Source: Paenibacillus sp. FJAT-26967
GTDB lineage: Bacteria; Bacillota; Bacilli; Paenibacillales; NBRC-103111
DNA length: 60,280 bases
Assembly (NCBI RefSeq): GCF_001541095.1
Contig: NZ_LMXH01000012.1
Span: 1 to 60,280 of the forward strand
Reading direction: 5' to 3'
The stretch's first letter is position 1, and each line of letters starts with the position of its first letter. Below are positions 7,274-16,483 of the stretch, piece by piece. Below the pieces are notes generated by a model. That model was not told the DNA's origin. It saw only the letters and a program-made list of their open reading frames with translations, and did not search any database. Position numbers and translations under genes: made by a program.

Positions 7274-10200
7274 TCAAATTAAATCGGATTTCTGGAGAAG
7301 TCTCTGCAAGGTAGCAGCTACTTCCGCTCTGGTGATGAAGGCTTTTGGTGCCAGTTTTCCGCCGTTTCTGCCGGTTACAATACCGGCCTGAACGCTATCG
7401 GCGATACCGCTTCTCGCCCAGCCCGATACATCTAGAGCATCTGTAAAAGCTTTCAGCTGCTCTTCAACTGAACTGTCGGCCTGCTTCTGTTTCAAGCCTG
7501 TAAGGAGCATAGCCTTCGAAAGAATGACCATGGCCTGTTCACGGGTAATCCGATCCTCAGGACGGAACGTTCCGTCCTCAAAACCGCTGATCAAGTCATA
7601 CTTATGAGCCGTATACACAGTATCATAGTACCAGTCTGAACTATTCAGATCGGCGAATGAAGATTTGCCGTTATCCAGCTTAATCCCCAATCCGCGGATA
7701 ATAATGGCGGCAAATTCAGCACGGGTAATATCGCGGTCCGGCTGGAATAATTCACTGCCCACTCCGCTGACTACCATCCGCGATCCCATATCATTCACGA
7801 ATTGCTCAGACCAGTGGCCCTCGACATCCTTGAATTCCAGCGGATGCCAGACAACGGCATAAGTGCCGCTCGACAAACTGTTAATAATCGCATAATACTT
7901 GCCGTCCTTCTTCATTACCTTGGTCGGTACATGTCGGACCGTTCCGTTTGGTTCTACCGCAACGCCTGTCGTAATCCGGCTGAGGTCTACGCCATCCGGA
8001 ATCAGCATCGTGCGCTCTACGTAGCTATTGAAATTGTTTACAGTTATCGTTCTGCCGTCATATACCGCTTGTACGGTAAAATTGAGCGGTAGCACAACTG
8101 TCTCAAAGCCGCCTTTCTTGGCTGCTTCGTTCATCAGACGGATGATATCCGCGGATGGTTCCGCAATTTGAAGATAAATTTTGATATCTTGAAGCTCGAC
8201 GCTTTGTCCAAACTGCCGGGAAATCACATCAATGCCGATCTGCTGCGAAGGCAGGATATAGGAAGAAGAATCTGTGCTGATTTCAATGACAGCCTGCCCT
8301 GCTTCCATGTGTTTAACCATCCGACCGTTCAACTCAGCCTCATATACATCGGATTCAGTGGTAACGGGAACAACTACGACCGCACCTTTACCTTCTCCTT
8401 CAAGATAACGTTTCAGCATCTCCTCGTTCACGCTGACGGTTACGACCTTCTGACCGTTGCGGCTGGTTGCAAGGAGTGTTCCTGCGTTTACCGGTTTACC
8501 GTTAATGATCACATCCACACCATTTGGCTGTGGCTGTGGATCCGGGTTTGGAGATGGGCTGCCGGTGTTTCCACCGTTACCTCCGCCATTGTCTCCTCCA
8601 CCAGAAGGCGCGGCAGGAATCACCGCATTGGAAGCGGCAGAAGCTTCACTTTTTCCTGCTGCATTTATTGCTTTTACCGTAAACGTGTAACTCGTGCCGT
8701 TAGTCAGTCCCGTTATCGTGACCGGACTGGATGCATTCGTTACGATTGTATTCCCAGGCGACACCGTTACTTCATATTGAATGATCGGCAGCCCCCCATT
8801 ATTTATCGGAGCCGTGAATGTTATTGTCGCTTCACCGTTACCGGCTACGGCAGTTACATTCGTTGGAGCCAGTGGAACGGCACCCGGGGTTGCGCTGACT
8901 TCGTTAGAAGCTGCGCTGCTGCCGCCCGGATTCCCTGCCTTCACTATAAAGTAGTAGGTTGTCCCATTGGTCAAATCTTTGGCAAGATAAGTGGCGCCCG
9001 TCACAGTTGCGATTGGCGTACTGTCATAAACCCCGGAAGCAGTCCCTCTGTAAACATCATAATAGGTAGCTCCGGTTACTGTGCTCCAGTTCAGTTCGAC
9101 CTGACGGTCCCCGGCCGCTGCTGTAAGATTCTGTGGATTGGCAGGAACATTAGGAAGATTCACCACTTGTGTAACGGTTAAAGTCACGTCCGTCATGTTC
9201 GTGGCCGATATGGTGACCTGTGTCGTGTAAGTTCCGGCTGCAAGGCCGTCTTTGGCTTTGACAGTAAAATCCGTATTCAAATTAGTTGCATTCAATTCTG
9301 TCAGGACCGGTTGAGTGATTTCAAAATCACCGGCATTCGTACCGCTGAGAGAAACACTCAGATTACTCAGTTTGCCCGTTCCCGTACGGAACAGCCCGAT
9401 ATTCCTGATCTCCTGAGTACCTGATGCGTATCCGATGACAAGAGCGTTCAGTGTCTGATCTCCGATCGGATAGAGGGAATACGTCAAAGCTGCAGGTGTC
9501 GTCACCGATACCTCATTGGACGTACCTGCGTTCGTGCCGCCGATTATGACGAGACGGAAATCATACTCGGTTGATGGGGTTAAACCCGTGACCGTTGCAC
9601 TTGCAGCGGAGACGCCGATCGCTCCCGTTTGCGCCGTGGTCCAAGTATTCTGGCCCTTCGGTGACTGCTCAACGATGATCGCTGTCGCTCCGTTTGCTGC
9701 GGTCCAGCTGAAGCTTGCTGTCGTAGTCGTCTTGCCGGTAGTTGCGAAGTCAGCAACTGGCACGATTGGTGTATCGGTTTGCAGCGATACTACGTTCGAG
9801 TTGCCTGCGTTCGTGCCCCCTGTAACGACGAGACGGAAATCATACTCGGTCGTTGGGGTTAAGCTCGACACGGTGGCACTTGCAGCGGAGACGCCGATCG
9901 CTCCCGTTTGCGCCGTGGTCCAAGTATTCTGGCCCTTCGGCGACTGCTCAACGATGATCGCTGTCGCTCCGTTTGCTGCCGTCCAGCTAAAGCTCGCTGT
10001 TGTCGTCGTCTTGCCAGTAGTTGCGAAGTCAGCAACTGGCACGATTGGCGTATCGGTTTGCAGCGATACTACGTTCGAGTTGCCTGCGTTCGTGCCGCCA
10101 GTCACGACAAGGCGGAAATCGTACTCGGTCGTTGGTGCTAAGCCCGTGACCGTTGCGCTTGCAGCGGAGACCCCGATCGCTCCCGTTTGCGCTGTGGTCC

Positions 10201-13200
10201 AAGTATTCTGGCCCTTTGGCGACTGCTCGATGATGATCGCTGTTGCTCCGTTTGCTGCGGTCCAGCTAAAGCTCGCTGTCGTAGTTGTCTTGCCGGTAGT
10301 TGCGAAGTCAGCAACTGGCACGATTGGTGTAGCGGTTTGCAGCGATACTACGTTCGAGTTGCCTGCGTTCGTGCCCCCTGTAACGACGAGACGGAAATCA
10401 TACTCGGTCGTTGGGGTTAAGCTCGACACGGTGGCACTTGCAGCGGAGACGCCGATCGCTCCCGTTTGCGCTGTGGTCCAAGTATTCTGGCCCTTTGGCG
10501 ACTGCTCAACGATGATCGCTGTCGCTCCATTTGCTGCGGTCCAGCTGAAGCTCGCCGTTGTGGTTGTCTTGCCTGTAGTTGCGAAGTCAGCAACTGGCAC
10601 GATTGGCGTATCGGTTTGCAGCGATACTACGTTCGAGTTGCCTGCGTTCGTGCCGCCAGTCACGACAAGGCGGAAATCGTATTCGGTCGTTGGGGTTAAA
10701 CCCGTGACCGTTGCGCTTGCAGCGGAGACCCCGATCGCTCCCGTTTGCGCCGTGGTCCAAGTATTCTGGCCCTTCGGCGACTGCTCAACGATGATCGCTG
10801 TCGCTCCGTTTGCTGCCGTCCAGCTAAAGCTCGCTGTTGTCGTCGTCTTGCCAGTAGTTGCGAAGTCAGCAACTGGCACGATTGGCGTATCGGTTTGCAG
10901 CGATACTACGTTCGAGTTGCCTGCGTTCGTGCCGCCAGTTACTACCAAGCGGAAATCGTACTCCGTCGTTGGAATTAAACCCGTGACCGTTGCGCTTGCA
11001 GCGGAGACGCCGATCGCTCCCGTTTGCGCCGTGGTCCAAGTATTCTGGCCCTTCGGTGACTGCTCAACGATGATCGCTGTCGCTCCGTTTGCTGCGGTCC
11101 AGCTAAAGCTCGCTGTTGTCGTTGTCTTGCCTGTAGTTGCGAAGTCAGCAACTGGCACGATTGGCGTATCGGTTTGCAACGATACTACGTTCGAGTTGCC
11201 TGCGTTCGTGCCGCCTGTCACGACAAGGCGGAAATCATATTCGGTCGTTGGAGTTAAACCCGTGACCGTTGCGCTTGCAGCGGAGACCCCGATCGCTCCC
11301 GTTTGCGCCGTGGTCCAAGTATTCTGGCCCTTAGGTGACTGCTCGACGATGATGGCTGTCGCTCCGCTTGCTGCGGTCCAGCTGAAGCTCGCCGTGGTGG
11401 TTGTCTTGCCTGTAGTTGCGAAGTCGGCAACTGGCACGATTGGTGTAGCGGTTTGCAACGATACTACGTTCGAGTTGCCTGCGTTCGTGCCGCCTGTCAC
11501 GACAAGGCGGAAATCGTACTCGGTCGTTGGGGTTAAACCCGTGACGGTTGCGCTTGCAGCGGAGACCCCGATCGCTCCAGTTTGCGCTGTGGTCCAAGTA
11601 TTCTGGCCCTTCGGTGACTGCTCAACGATGATCGCTGTCGCTCCGTTTGCTGCGGTCCAGCTGAAGCTTGCTGTCGTAGTCGTCTTGCCGGTAGTTGCGA
11701 AGTCAGCAACTGGCACGATTGGTGTATCGGTTTGCAACGATACTACGTTCGAGTTGCCTGCGTTCGTGCCGCCTGTCACGACAAGGCGGAAATCATATTC
11801 GGTCGTTGGGGTTAAACCCGTGACCGTTGCGCTTGCAGCGGAGACCCCGATCGCTCCCGTTTGCGCCGTGGTCCAAGTATTCTGGCCCTTCGGTGACTGC
11901 TCAACGATGATCGCTGTCGCTCCATTTGCTGCGGTCCAGCTGAAGCTCGCTGTCGTGGTCGTCTTGCCGGTAGTTGCGAAGTCAGCAACTGGCACGATTG
12001 GTGTATCGGTTTGCAGCGATACTACGTTCGAGTTGCCTGCGTTCGTGCCCCCTGTAACGACGAGACGGAAATCATATTCGGTCGTTGGAGTTAAACCCGT
12101 GACCGTTGCGCTTGCAGCGGAAACCCCGATCGCTCCCGTTTGCGCTGTGGTCCAGTTGTTCTGACCTTTCGGTGATTGTTCGATACTAATCGCTGTCGCT
12201 CCATTTGCTGCGGTCCAGCTAAAGCTCGCTGTCGTGGTCGTCTTGCCGGTAGTTGCGAAGTCAGCAACTGGCACGATTGGTGTAGCGGTTTGCAACGATA
12301 CTACGTTCGAGTTGCCTGCGTTCGTGCCGCCTGTCACGACAAGGCGGAAATCATACTCGGTCGTTGGGGTTAAACCCGTGACCGTTGCGCTTGCAGCGGA
12401 GACCCCGATCGCTCCCGTTTGCGCTGTGGTCCAAGTATTCTGGCCCTTAGGTGACTGCTCAACGATGATCGCTGTCGCTCCGTTTGCTGCCGTCCAGCTA
12501 AAGCTCGCTGTCGTGGTCGTCTTGCCGGTAGTTGCGAAATCTGCAACTGGCACGATTGGTGTAGCGGTTTGCAGCGATACTACGTTCGAGTTGCCTGCGT
12601 TCGTGCCCCCTGTAACGACAAGACGGAAATCATACTCGGTCGTTGGGGTTAAACCCGTGACCGTTGCGTTTGCAGCGGAGACGCCGATTGCTCCCGTTTG
12701 CGCTGTGGTCCAGTTGTTCTGACCTTTCGGTGATTGTTCGATACTAATCGCTGTCGCTCCGCTTGCTGCGGTCCAGCTGAAGCTTGCTGTTGTCGTTGTC
12801 TTGCCAGTGGTTGCAAAAGTAGTGACATTCGATGCCGGCGTATTCACGACGGCTGTTTTGAGCAGATCTGAAGCGGCAACAATCGCACGCCCCTCTGTCA
12901 CCGCAACCGAAGTATAATTTTTGCTGCTGGTGCCGGTGTACATCTCAGTTTCCCAATTTATACCGTCTACGGAAGAAATCAATGTTTCCTTCGTTCCCGT
13001 GGCGTAAAATTTGCCCGCTCCAAATGTTAAATTTGTATAGGTGATTGCTGATACATCTGAAGGGGGATTTTCTTTCTTCCAGGTCACGCCATCTTCGGAA
13101 ACATAAATATACCCGCTGTATCCGACAGCAACAAACTTACCGTTGCCGTACGCGATTCCTCTCAGACGCTGCGTGGGACTTGCTCCGCTCACCACAGTCC

Positions 13201-13822
13201 ACGTTACCCCGTCCGTTGAGGAGTAGAGCACGCTTTTGCTGGCAGAATTGTCGCCCGTGACAATAAATTTTCCTTCCCCAAAAGCAACACCATATGGGTT
13301 TATTCCGCTCTGTCGATTGTCTGCCCAAGTAGTCCCGTTTTTTGACACCAGAATCGCACCGGCTTGACCCGTTACTACGGTCGTACCCGCACCATCTGTA
13401 GCAATCGCGGTCAGATTGTGATTGACACTATCGCCGAGAGATCTTCTTGCCTCCCAATTTCCTATGTCGGCAGGACTTTTACCGTTCGGCAACGCCACTA
13501 TATCTCCGTTGTCACAACTAACTAACAACTCATACCCCATATTTATTGTTTTTTTACCGTTACATCTTCTACTATTCACATCTAGTTCTGTTGCCCCTTT
13601 GTTCCAAGTAATCGCGTCAGTAGAATAGGAATAGCTGCCGGAAGTATTAAAAATCAGCCAGTTCCCGTTCGAGTAGCCCACTGTCGAGATGCTAGTAATT
13701 TTAGGATCTGCTATACTCTGCCAGCTGGCGACTTGCGCCTTTGCAAGGAAGGGACTTATGCCTGATGAGGTCAGAACCAGCACTGCAACCAGCACTACTT
13801 TTACATACTTATACACGTTCAT
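7274..13822 (-). CDS. Giant S-layer-homology surface protein with propeller-like head and 12 near-identical FN3 repeats
   Basis: About 2180 aa. Order of parts: signal peptide (YVKVVLVAVLVLTSSGISPF); a head of ~300 aa with repeated GNGKFVAVG / DGVTWTVV / EDGVTWKKE motifs like BNR/sialidase-type propeller blades; 12 FN3 repeats of 93 aa with at most a few changes between copies (SIEQ/IVEQ, VTGL/VSSL, QTAT/QTDT); an Ig-like segment (NAGDFEITQPV); two divergent FN3 domains; a Gly/Pro linker; a ~200-aa domain; three SLH domains at the C-terminus (GHWSEQFVND, SSDWYYDTVY, SGWARSGIAD). SLH domains bind pyruvylated secondary wall polymer, so the protein is expected on the cell surface. The start at 13822 has AGAAG 8 nt upstream and begins the signal peptide cleanly; an in-frame ATG at 13846 lacks a good ribosome site. 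Confidence 0.9.
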   Translation of the reverse strand: MNVYKYVKVVLVAVLVLTSSGISPFLAKAQVASWQSIADPKITSISTVGYSNGNWLIFNTSGSYSYSTDAITWNKGATELDVNSRRCNGKKTINMGYELLVSCDNGDIVALPNGKSPADIGNWEARRSLGDSVNHNLTAIATDGAGTTVVTGQAGAILVSKNGTTWADNRQSGINPYGVAFGEGKFIVTGDNSASKSVLYSSTDGVTWTVVSGASPTQRLRGIAYGNGKFVAVGYSGYIYVSEDGVTWKKENPPSDVSAITYTNLTFGAGKFYATGTKETLISSVDGINWETEMYTGTSSKNYTSVAVTEGRAIVAASDLLKTAVVNTPASNVTTFATTGKTTTTASFSWTAASGATAISIEQSPKGQNNWTTAQTGAIGVSAANATVTGLTPTTEYDFRLVVTGGTNAGNSNVVSLQTATPIVPVADFATTGKTTTTASFSWTAANGATAIIVEQSPKGQNTWTTAQTGAIGVSAASATVTGLTPTTEYDFRLVVTGGTNAGNSNVVSLQTATPIVPVADFATTGKTTTTASFSWTAANGATAISIEQSPKGQNNWTTAQTGAIGVSAASATVTGLTPTTEYDFRLVVTGGTNAGNSNVVSLQTDTPIVPVADFATTGKTTTTASFSWTAANGATAIIVEQSPKGQNTWTTAQTGAIGVSAASATVTGLTPTTEYDFRLVVTGGTNAGNSNVVSLQTDTPIVPVADFATTGKTTTTASFSWTAANGATAIIVEQSPKGQNTWTTAQTGAIGVSAASATVTGLTPTTEYDFRLVVTGGTNAGNSNVVSLQTATPIVPVADFATTGKTTTTASFSWTAASGATAIIVEQSPKGQNTWTTAQTGAIGVSAASATVTGLTPTTEYDFRLVVTGGTNAGNSNVVSLQTDTPIVPVADFATTGKTTTTASFSWTAANGATAIIVEQSPKGQNTWTTAQTGAIGVSAASATVTGLIPTTEYDFRLVVTGGTNAGNSNVVSLQTDTPIVPVADFATTGKTTTTASFSWTAANGATAIIVEQSPKGQNTWTTAQTGAIGVSAASATVTGLTPTTEYDFRLVVTGGTNAGNSNVVSLQTDTPIVPVADFATTGKTTTTASFSWTAANGATAIIVEQSPKGQNTWTTAQTGAIGVSAASATVSSLTPTTEYDFRLVVTGGTNAGNSNVVSLQTATPIVPVADFATTGKTTTTASFSWTAANGATAIIIEQSPKGQNTWTTAQTGAIGVSAASATVTGLAPTTEYDFRLVVTGGTNAGNSNVVSLQTDTPIVPVADFATTGKTTTTASFSWTAANGATAIIVEQSPKGQNTWTTAQTGAIGVSAASATVSSLTPTTEYDFRLVVTGGTNAGNSNVVSLQTDTPIVPVADFATTGKTTTTASFSWTAANGATAIIVEQSPKGQNTWTTAQTGAIGVSAASATVTGLTPSTEYDFRLVIIGGTNAGTSNEVSVTTPAALTYSLYPIGDQTLNALVIGYASGTQEIRNIGLFRTGTGKLSNLSVSLSGTNAGDFEITQPVLTELNATNLNTDFTVKAKDGLAAGTYTTQVTISATNMTDVTLTVTQVVNLPNVPANPQNLTAAAGDRQVELNWSTVTGATYYDVYRGTASGVYDSTPIATVTGATYLAKDLTNGTTYYFIVKAGNPGGSSAASNEVSATPGAVPLAPTNVTAVAGNGEATITFTAPINNGGLPIIQYEVTVSPGNTIVTNASSPVTITGLTNGTSYTFTVKAINAAGKSEASAASNAVIPAAPSGGGDNGGGNGGNTGSPSPNPDPQPQPNGVDVIINGKPVNAGTLLATSRNGQKVVTVSVNEEMLKRYLEGEGKGAVVVVPVTTESDVYEAELNGRMVKHMEAGQAVIEISTDSSSYILPSQQIGIDVISRQFGQSVELQDIKIYLQIAEPSADIIRLMNEAAKKGGFETVVLPLNFTVQAVYDGRTITVNNFNSYVERTMLIPDGVDLSRITTGVAVEPNGTVRHVPTKVMKKDGKYYAIINSLSSGTYAVVWHPLEFKDVEGHWSEQFVNDMGSRMVVSGVGSELFQPDRDITRAEFAAIIIRGLGIKLDNGKSSFADLNSSDWYYDTVYTAHKYDLISGFEDGTFRPEDRITREQAMVILSKAMLLTGLKQKQADSSVEEQLKAFTDALDVSGWARSGIADSVQAGIVTGRNGGKLAPKAFITRAEVAATLQRLLQKSDLI
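9486..12820 (-). repeat. Array of 12 tandem 279-bp coding repeats (FN3 modules)
   Basis: Direct repeats with a 279-bp (93-codon) period, highly conserved at DNA level, lie inside the SLH protein gene. Copies differ in single positions that recur in mosaic combinations, which suggests recombination or gene conversion among them. The repeats also create long spurious reading frames on the opposite strand. Confidence 0.95.
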
Positions 13823-13991
13823 AATCGAATCTTCTCTCCCATCCATTGCTCTCTGTTACCTGAATAAATCCATGCCCTACTCCCGCGCCTTTGGGCAGGA
13901 TCGATAAGGATATTACTTTCCATCTATTTACTAAATGTCCTCCTTGTACCGATATAGTTACTAGGCCAAAATTGTTTACGCTAATATCCAT
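13809..13991 (-). CDS. Possible 60-aa leader gene coupled to the SLH protein
   Basis: A minus-strand frame MDISVNNFGLVTISVQ...GWERRFDYERV is preceded by GGAG about 10 nt upstream of its ATG. Its stop (TAA inside ATGAACGTGTATAA) overlaps the first codons of the SLH protein gene, an arrangement that would allow translational coupling. I do not recognise the sequence. It could equally be a chance frame within the 5' untranslated leader. Confidence 0.3.
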   Translation of the reverse strand: MDISVNNFGLVTISVQGGHLVNRWKVISLSILPKGAGVGHGFIQVTESNGWERRFDYERV

Positions 13992-14136
13992 AATAAGACA
14001 TCTCCATTTCCTGGTAAATGGGTTTTGTAGAATTTTAATATAGAATGTCACTTTTTGAAAAACGAATGGTGTAATTTTACAATCAGTGCGTTATAATCGA
14101 ACTATTCTAGGCCCAACGGCCTATCGGGGAGGGAAC

Positions 14137-14622
14137 ATGATACGTAAATTACCGGCATGCCCTGCCGATGCTCCCTTTCTGTTCCAACTGTATGCAAGCA
14201 CCCGTGAAGCGGAGCTGCAAGCTTGGGGATGGGATGAGCAGATGAGGCGCCCGTTCTTGCATATGCAATGGATGGCTCAAAAAAACAGTTATACCGCCCA
14301 GTATCCTGACGCCGAGGAACTTATCATCCACGTAGGCGATTCTCCAGCCGGAAGAATACTAGTTGCCCGCACGAACGACTCGCTGGTGCTGGTCGATATT
14401 GCCCTGCTGCCCATTCATCAGAACCAAGGGATAGGCAGCTTGCTGATCCGTGAACTTCAGGAGGAAGCTGTAACCGCTTCCCTGAAGCTTGTGCTTCACG
14501 TTCTTCCGGACAGTCCCGCATTGCGGCTCTATCAGAGGCTAGGCTTTGGCAATACCGGCGTTTCCGGACTTCATCTCCGTATGGAATGGAGTCCTGCACT
14601 ACCCCTACAAACATTTAAATGA
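14137..14622 (+). CDS. GNAT-family N-acetyltransferase
   Basis: A 161-aa protein with GNAT features: LVLVDIALLPIHQNQGIGSLLIRELQEEA contains the acetyl-CoA-binding Q-x-x-G-I-G loop followed by an alpha helix, and ALRLYQRLGFGNTGVSGLHLRMEW is the usual C-terminal strand-helix motif. It transfers an acetyl group from acetyl-CoA to an unknown amine. ATG 14137 follows GGGGAGGG by 3-7 nt; an upstream start at 14086 has no ribosome site. The gene is 14 bp from the first of three tail-collar genes, so it probably belongs to the same transcription unit and may act on one of those proteins (speculation). Confidence 0.85.
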   Translation: MIRKLPACPADAPFLFQLYASTREAELQAWGWDEQMRRPFLHMQWMAQKNSYTAQYPDAEELIIHVGDSPAGRILVARTNDSLVLVDIALLPIHQNQGIGSLLIRELQEEAVTASLKLVLHVLPDSPALRLYQRLGFGNTGVSGLHLRMEWSPALPLQTFK

Positions 14623-14636
14623 AGAGGTGACTCACC

Positions 14637-15146
14637 ATGAGCGATTGTTATTTGGGTGAAATCCGCATGTTTGCGGGCAATTTCGCTCCCAGAGGCTGGG
14701 CTTTATGCAACGGTCAAGTACTCTCTATTGCCGAGTACGAAGCCCTATATGTCCTGCTAGGCACTACGTATGGCGGAAATGGTCAGACCACATTCGCCCT
14801 GCCGGATCTTCAGGGAAGGGTTCCGATTCACAAGAATCCAACATATCCTTGGGGCAATAAAGGCGGAACCGAAACGGTCACCCTGACTTCCAGTCAGCTC
14901 GCTTCCCATACCCATATCGCCAATGCCAACAGTACGCTTGCGACAGACAGTACTCCCCAGAACAACGTATGGAGCATGAGCTCTTCCCGGCATTTTGCCA
15001 GCGGCGGCCCCGGCATCACTCCCGTTAATATGAGCAATCAAGCATTGTCATCCGTAGGAGGCAATCAGCCTCACGATAATGTAATGCCCTCATTAACCAT
15101 TTCTTTCATCATTGCATTAGAAGGAGTTTTCCCTTCTCAGCCTTAA
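14637..15146 (+). CDS. Phage tail collar domain protein, copy 1
   Basis: A 169-aa protein. The first ~60 residues form a tail-collar domain: YLGEIRMFAGNFAPRGWALC then NGQVLSIAEYEALYVLLGTTYGGNG and TTFALPDLQGRVPIH. A variable centre follows, and the end is NQPHDNVMPSLTISFIIALEGVFPSQP. Such proteins occur in phage tail fibres and as chromosomal microcystin-dependent-protein (MdpB)-like triplets in Gram-positive soil bacteria. No other phage structural gene is nearby, so this is not evidently a prophage. The role is unknown. It is the first of three tandem paralogues. Confidence 0.9.
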   Translation: MSDCYLGEIRMFAGNFAPRGWALCNGQVLSIAEYEALYVLLGTTYGGNGQTTFALPDLQGRVPIHKNPTYPWGNKGGTETVTLTSSQLASHTHIANANSTLATDSTPQNNVWSMSSSRHFASGGPGITPVNMSNQALSSVGGNQPHDNVMPSLTISFIIALEGVFPSQP

Positions 15147-15187
15147 CAAGTGATTCTAAATCTTAATGAATTAAAGGAGGTTCTACC

Positions 15188-15688
15188 ATGTCAGAACCGT
15201 TTGTGGGCGAAGTACGACTATTCGCTAATGGCTATGCTCCAAGGGGCTGGATGTATTGCGAAGGCCAAATTCTCCAAATCAACGGAAATCAGGCCCTCTA
15301 CTCCCTGCTCGGCAACGTATATGGCGGGAACGGGGTAACTACCTTTGCACTGCCGGATTACCGCGGCCGCGTCCCGATTCATGTTTCCAGCACAATCCCG
15401 CTCGGAACTGCGGCAGGTGAAGCCGCTCATACTTTGACCGTGTCGGAAATTCCTCAGCATACACATCAGGTGCAGGCTTCCTCCACCTCGGCTAGCGATC
15501 CTTCTCCGCTGAATAATGTATGGGCGGCGGCCAACGGATCTGTGTACGATCCCGCAGCTACGATGATTCAGATGAATAGCGGCGCCATCGGTCAGGCAGG
15601 CGGCAGCCAGCCCCATAACAACATGCAGCCTTATTTGTCTCTAAACTTTGCTATAGCAATTCAAGGCATTTTCCCTAGCCGGAACTAG
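15188..15688 (+). CDS. Phage tail collar domain protein, copy 2
   Basis: A 166-aa paralogue of its two neighbours with the same plan: EPFVGEVRLFANGYAPRGWM, QILQINGNQALYSLLGNVYGGNG, VTTFALPDYRGRVPIH, and a C-terminus GSQPHNNMQPYLSLNFAIAI. It has a strong ribosome site (AAAGGAGG) 7-8 nt before the ATG. The central segment (residues ~75-130) differs most from the other copies, as expected if this part binds a ligand. The 41-bp gap to copy 1 contains no terminator, so one operon is likely. Confidence 0.9.
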   Translation: MSEPFVGEVRLFANGYAPRGWMYCEGQILQINGNQALYSLLGNVYGGNGVTTFALPDYRGRVPIHVSSTIPLGTAAGEAAHTLTVSEIPQHTHQVQASSTSASDPSPLNNVWAAANGSVYDPAATMIQMNSGAIGQAGGSQPHNNMQPYLSLNFAIAIQGIFPSRN

Positions 15689-15705
15689 AAAAGGAGGGTT
15701 AATCA

Positions 15706-16242
15706 ATGGCAGACGCTTATATTGGTGAAATCCGTATATTTGCGGGAAATTTTGCGCCCAAAGGCTGGGCACTCTGCAATGGCCAGTTAATGTCCATTAC
15801 TCAAAATACAGCCCTGTTCTCTATCCTCGGCGTTCAATATGGCGGAGACGGCAAAACGACCTTTGCGCTTCCGAATCTGATGGGCACGGCTCCTATGCAC
15901 CAGGGCAGCGGTCAGGGACTGACTCCGCGCAGTATGGGTCAGAAGGTGGGAGAACAGACGGTAACGCTTCTTACTACAGAGATGCCATCGCATACACATA
16001 TGCCGCAGGCGATTGATAGTGCAGGAGCGGTCGGAGATCCGACCCAGAACTTCTGGGCGCAAGGCGAGCCTCCTGACGAATTCTCGCCCGCTCCCAATCT
16101 GTATGATCCGACTCCTAACGTACAGATGTCGCCGGTGGCTCTGAACGTTACGGGCGGTTCACAGCCGCACAACAACATGCAGCCTTTTATCGCGCAGACT
16201 TTTATCATCTGCTTGCAAGGTGAGTTTCCTTCGCGCGGATAA
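15706..16242 (+). CDS. Phage tail collar domain protein, copy 3
   Basis: A 178-aa paralogue: DAYIGEIRIFAGNFAPKGWA, GQLMSITQNTALFSILGVQYGGDG, KTTFALPNLMGTAPMH, C-terminus GSQPHNNMQPFIAQTFIICLQGEFPSRG. The ribosome site AAAAGGAGGG lies 8 nt upstream of the ATG, and the gene is 17 bp behind copy 2. A strong hairpin terminator follows the stop codon, so this is the last gene of the acetyltransferase/tail-collar unit. Confidence 0.9.
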   Translation: MADAYIGEIRIFAGNFAPKGWALCNGQLMSITQNTALFSILGVQYGGDGKTTFALPNLMGTAPMHQGSGQGLTPRSMGQKVGEQTVTLLTTEMPSHTHMPQAIDSAGAVGDPTQNFWAQGEPPDEFSPAPNLYDPTPNVQMSPVALNVTGGSQPHNNMQPFIAQTFIICLQGEFPSRG

Positions 16243-16254
16243 TATACTTAAACA

Positions 16255-16297
16255 AACAGCGCGTGCCGATTAGTATCGGCGCGCGCTGTTCTTATTT
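16255..16297 (+). terminator. Terminator after the tail-collar operon
   Basis: The hairpin has arms ACAGCGCGTGCCGAT and ATCGGCGCGCGCTGT around a TAGT loop, followed by TCTTATTT. It lies 12 bp after the last collar gene. Confidence 0.85.
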
Positions 16298-16483
16298 CAT
16301 CTACAATAATGCCCCTTTTCTTCCAGGATGGCATAAGTGATACGCCGCACTCCCTGGGCTCGATACAACTGTCCATTTTTCAGCCATATAAAAAATCCTC
16401 TCAAATGGAACACTCTTTTTCTCAGGTACATTTTGCTTATACCACATAACTGACTATTCTTTATTGGCATATTCCCATCGTTA

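Noticed and set aside
9516-12164. An 882-codon open frame on the plus strand across the FN3 array, with perfect 93-aa periodicity
   Set aside because: It is the antisense shadow of the 279-bp repeats: one open antisense frame repeated ten times. It has no ribosome site or independent end, and the minus-strand frame has real domains on both sides of the array.
14137-16242. Prophage interpretation of the tail-collar cluster
   Set aside because: No capsid, tail-tube, terminase, lysis or integrase genes accompany it, and MdpB-like triplets occur in chromosomes without phage.
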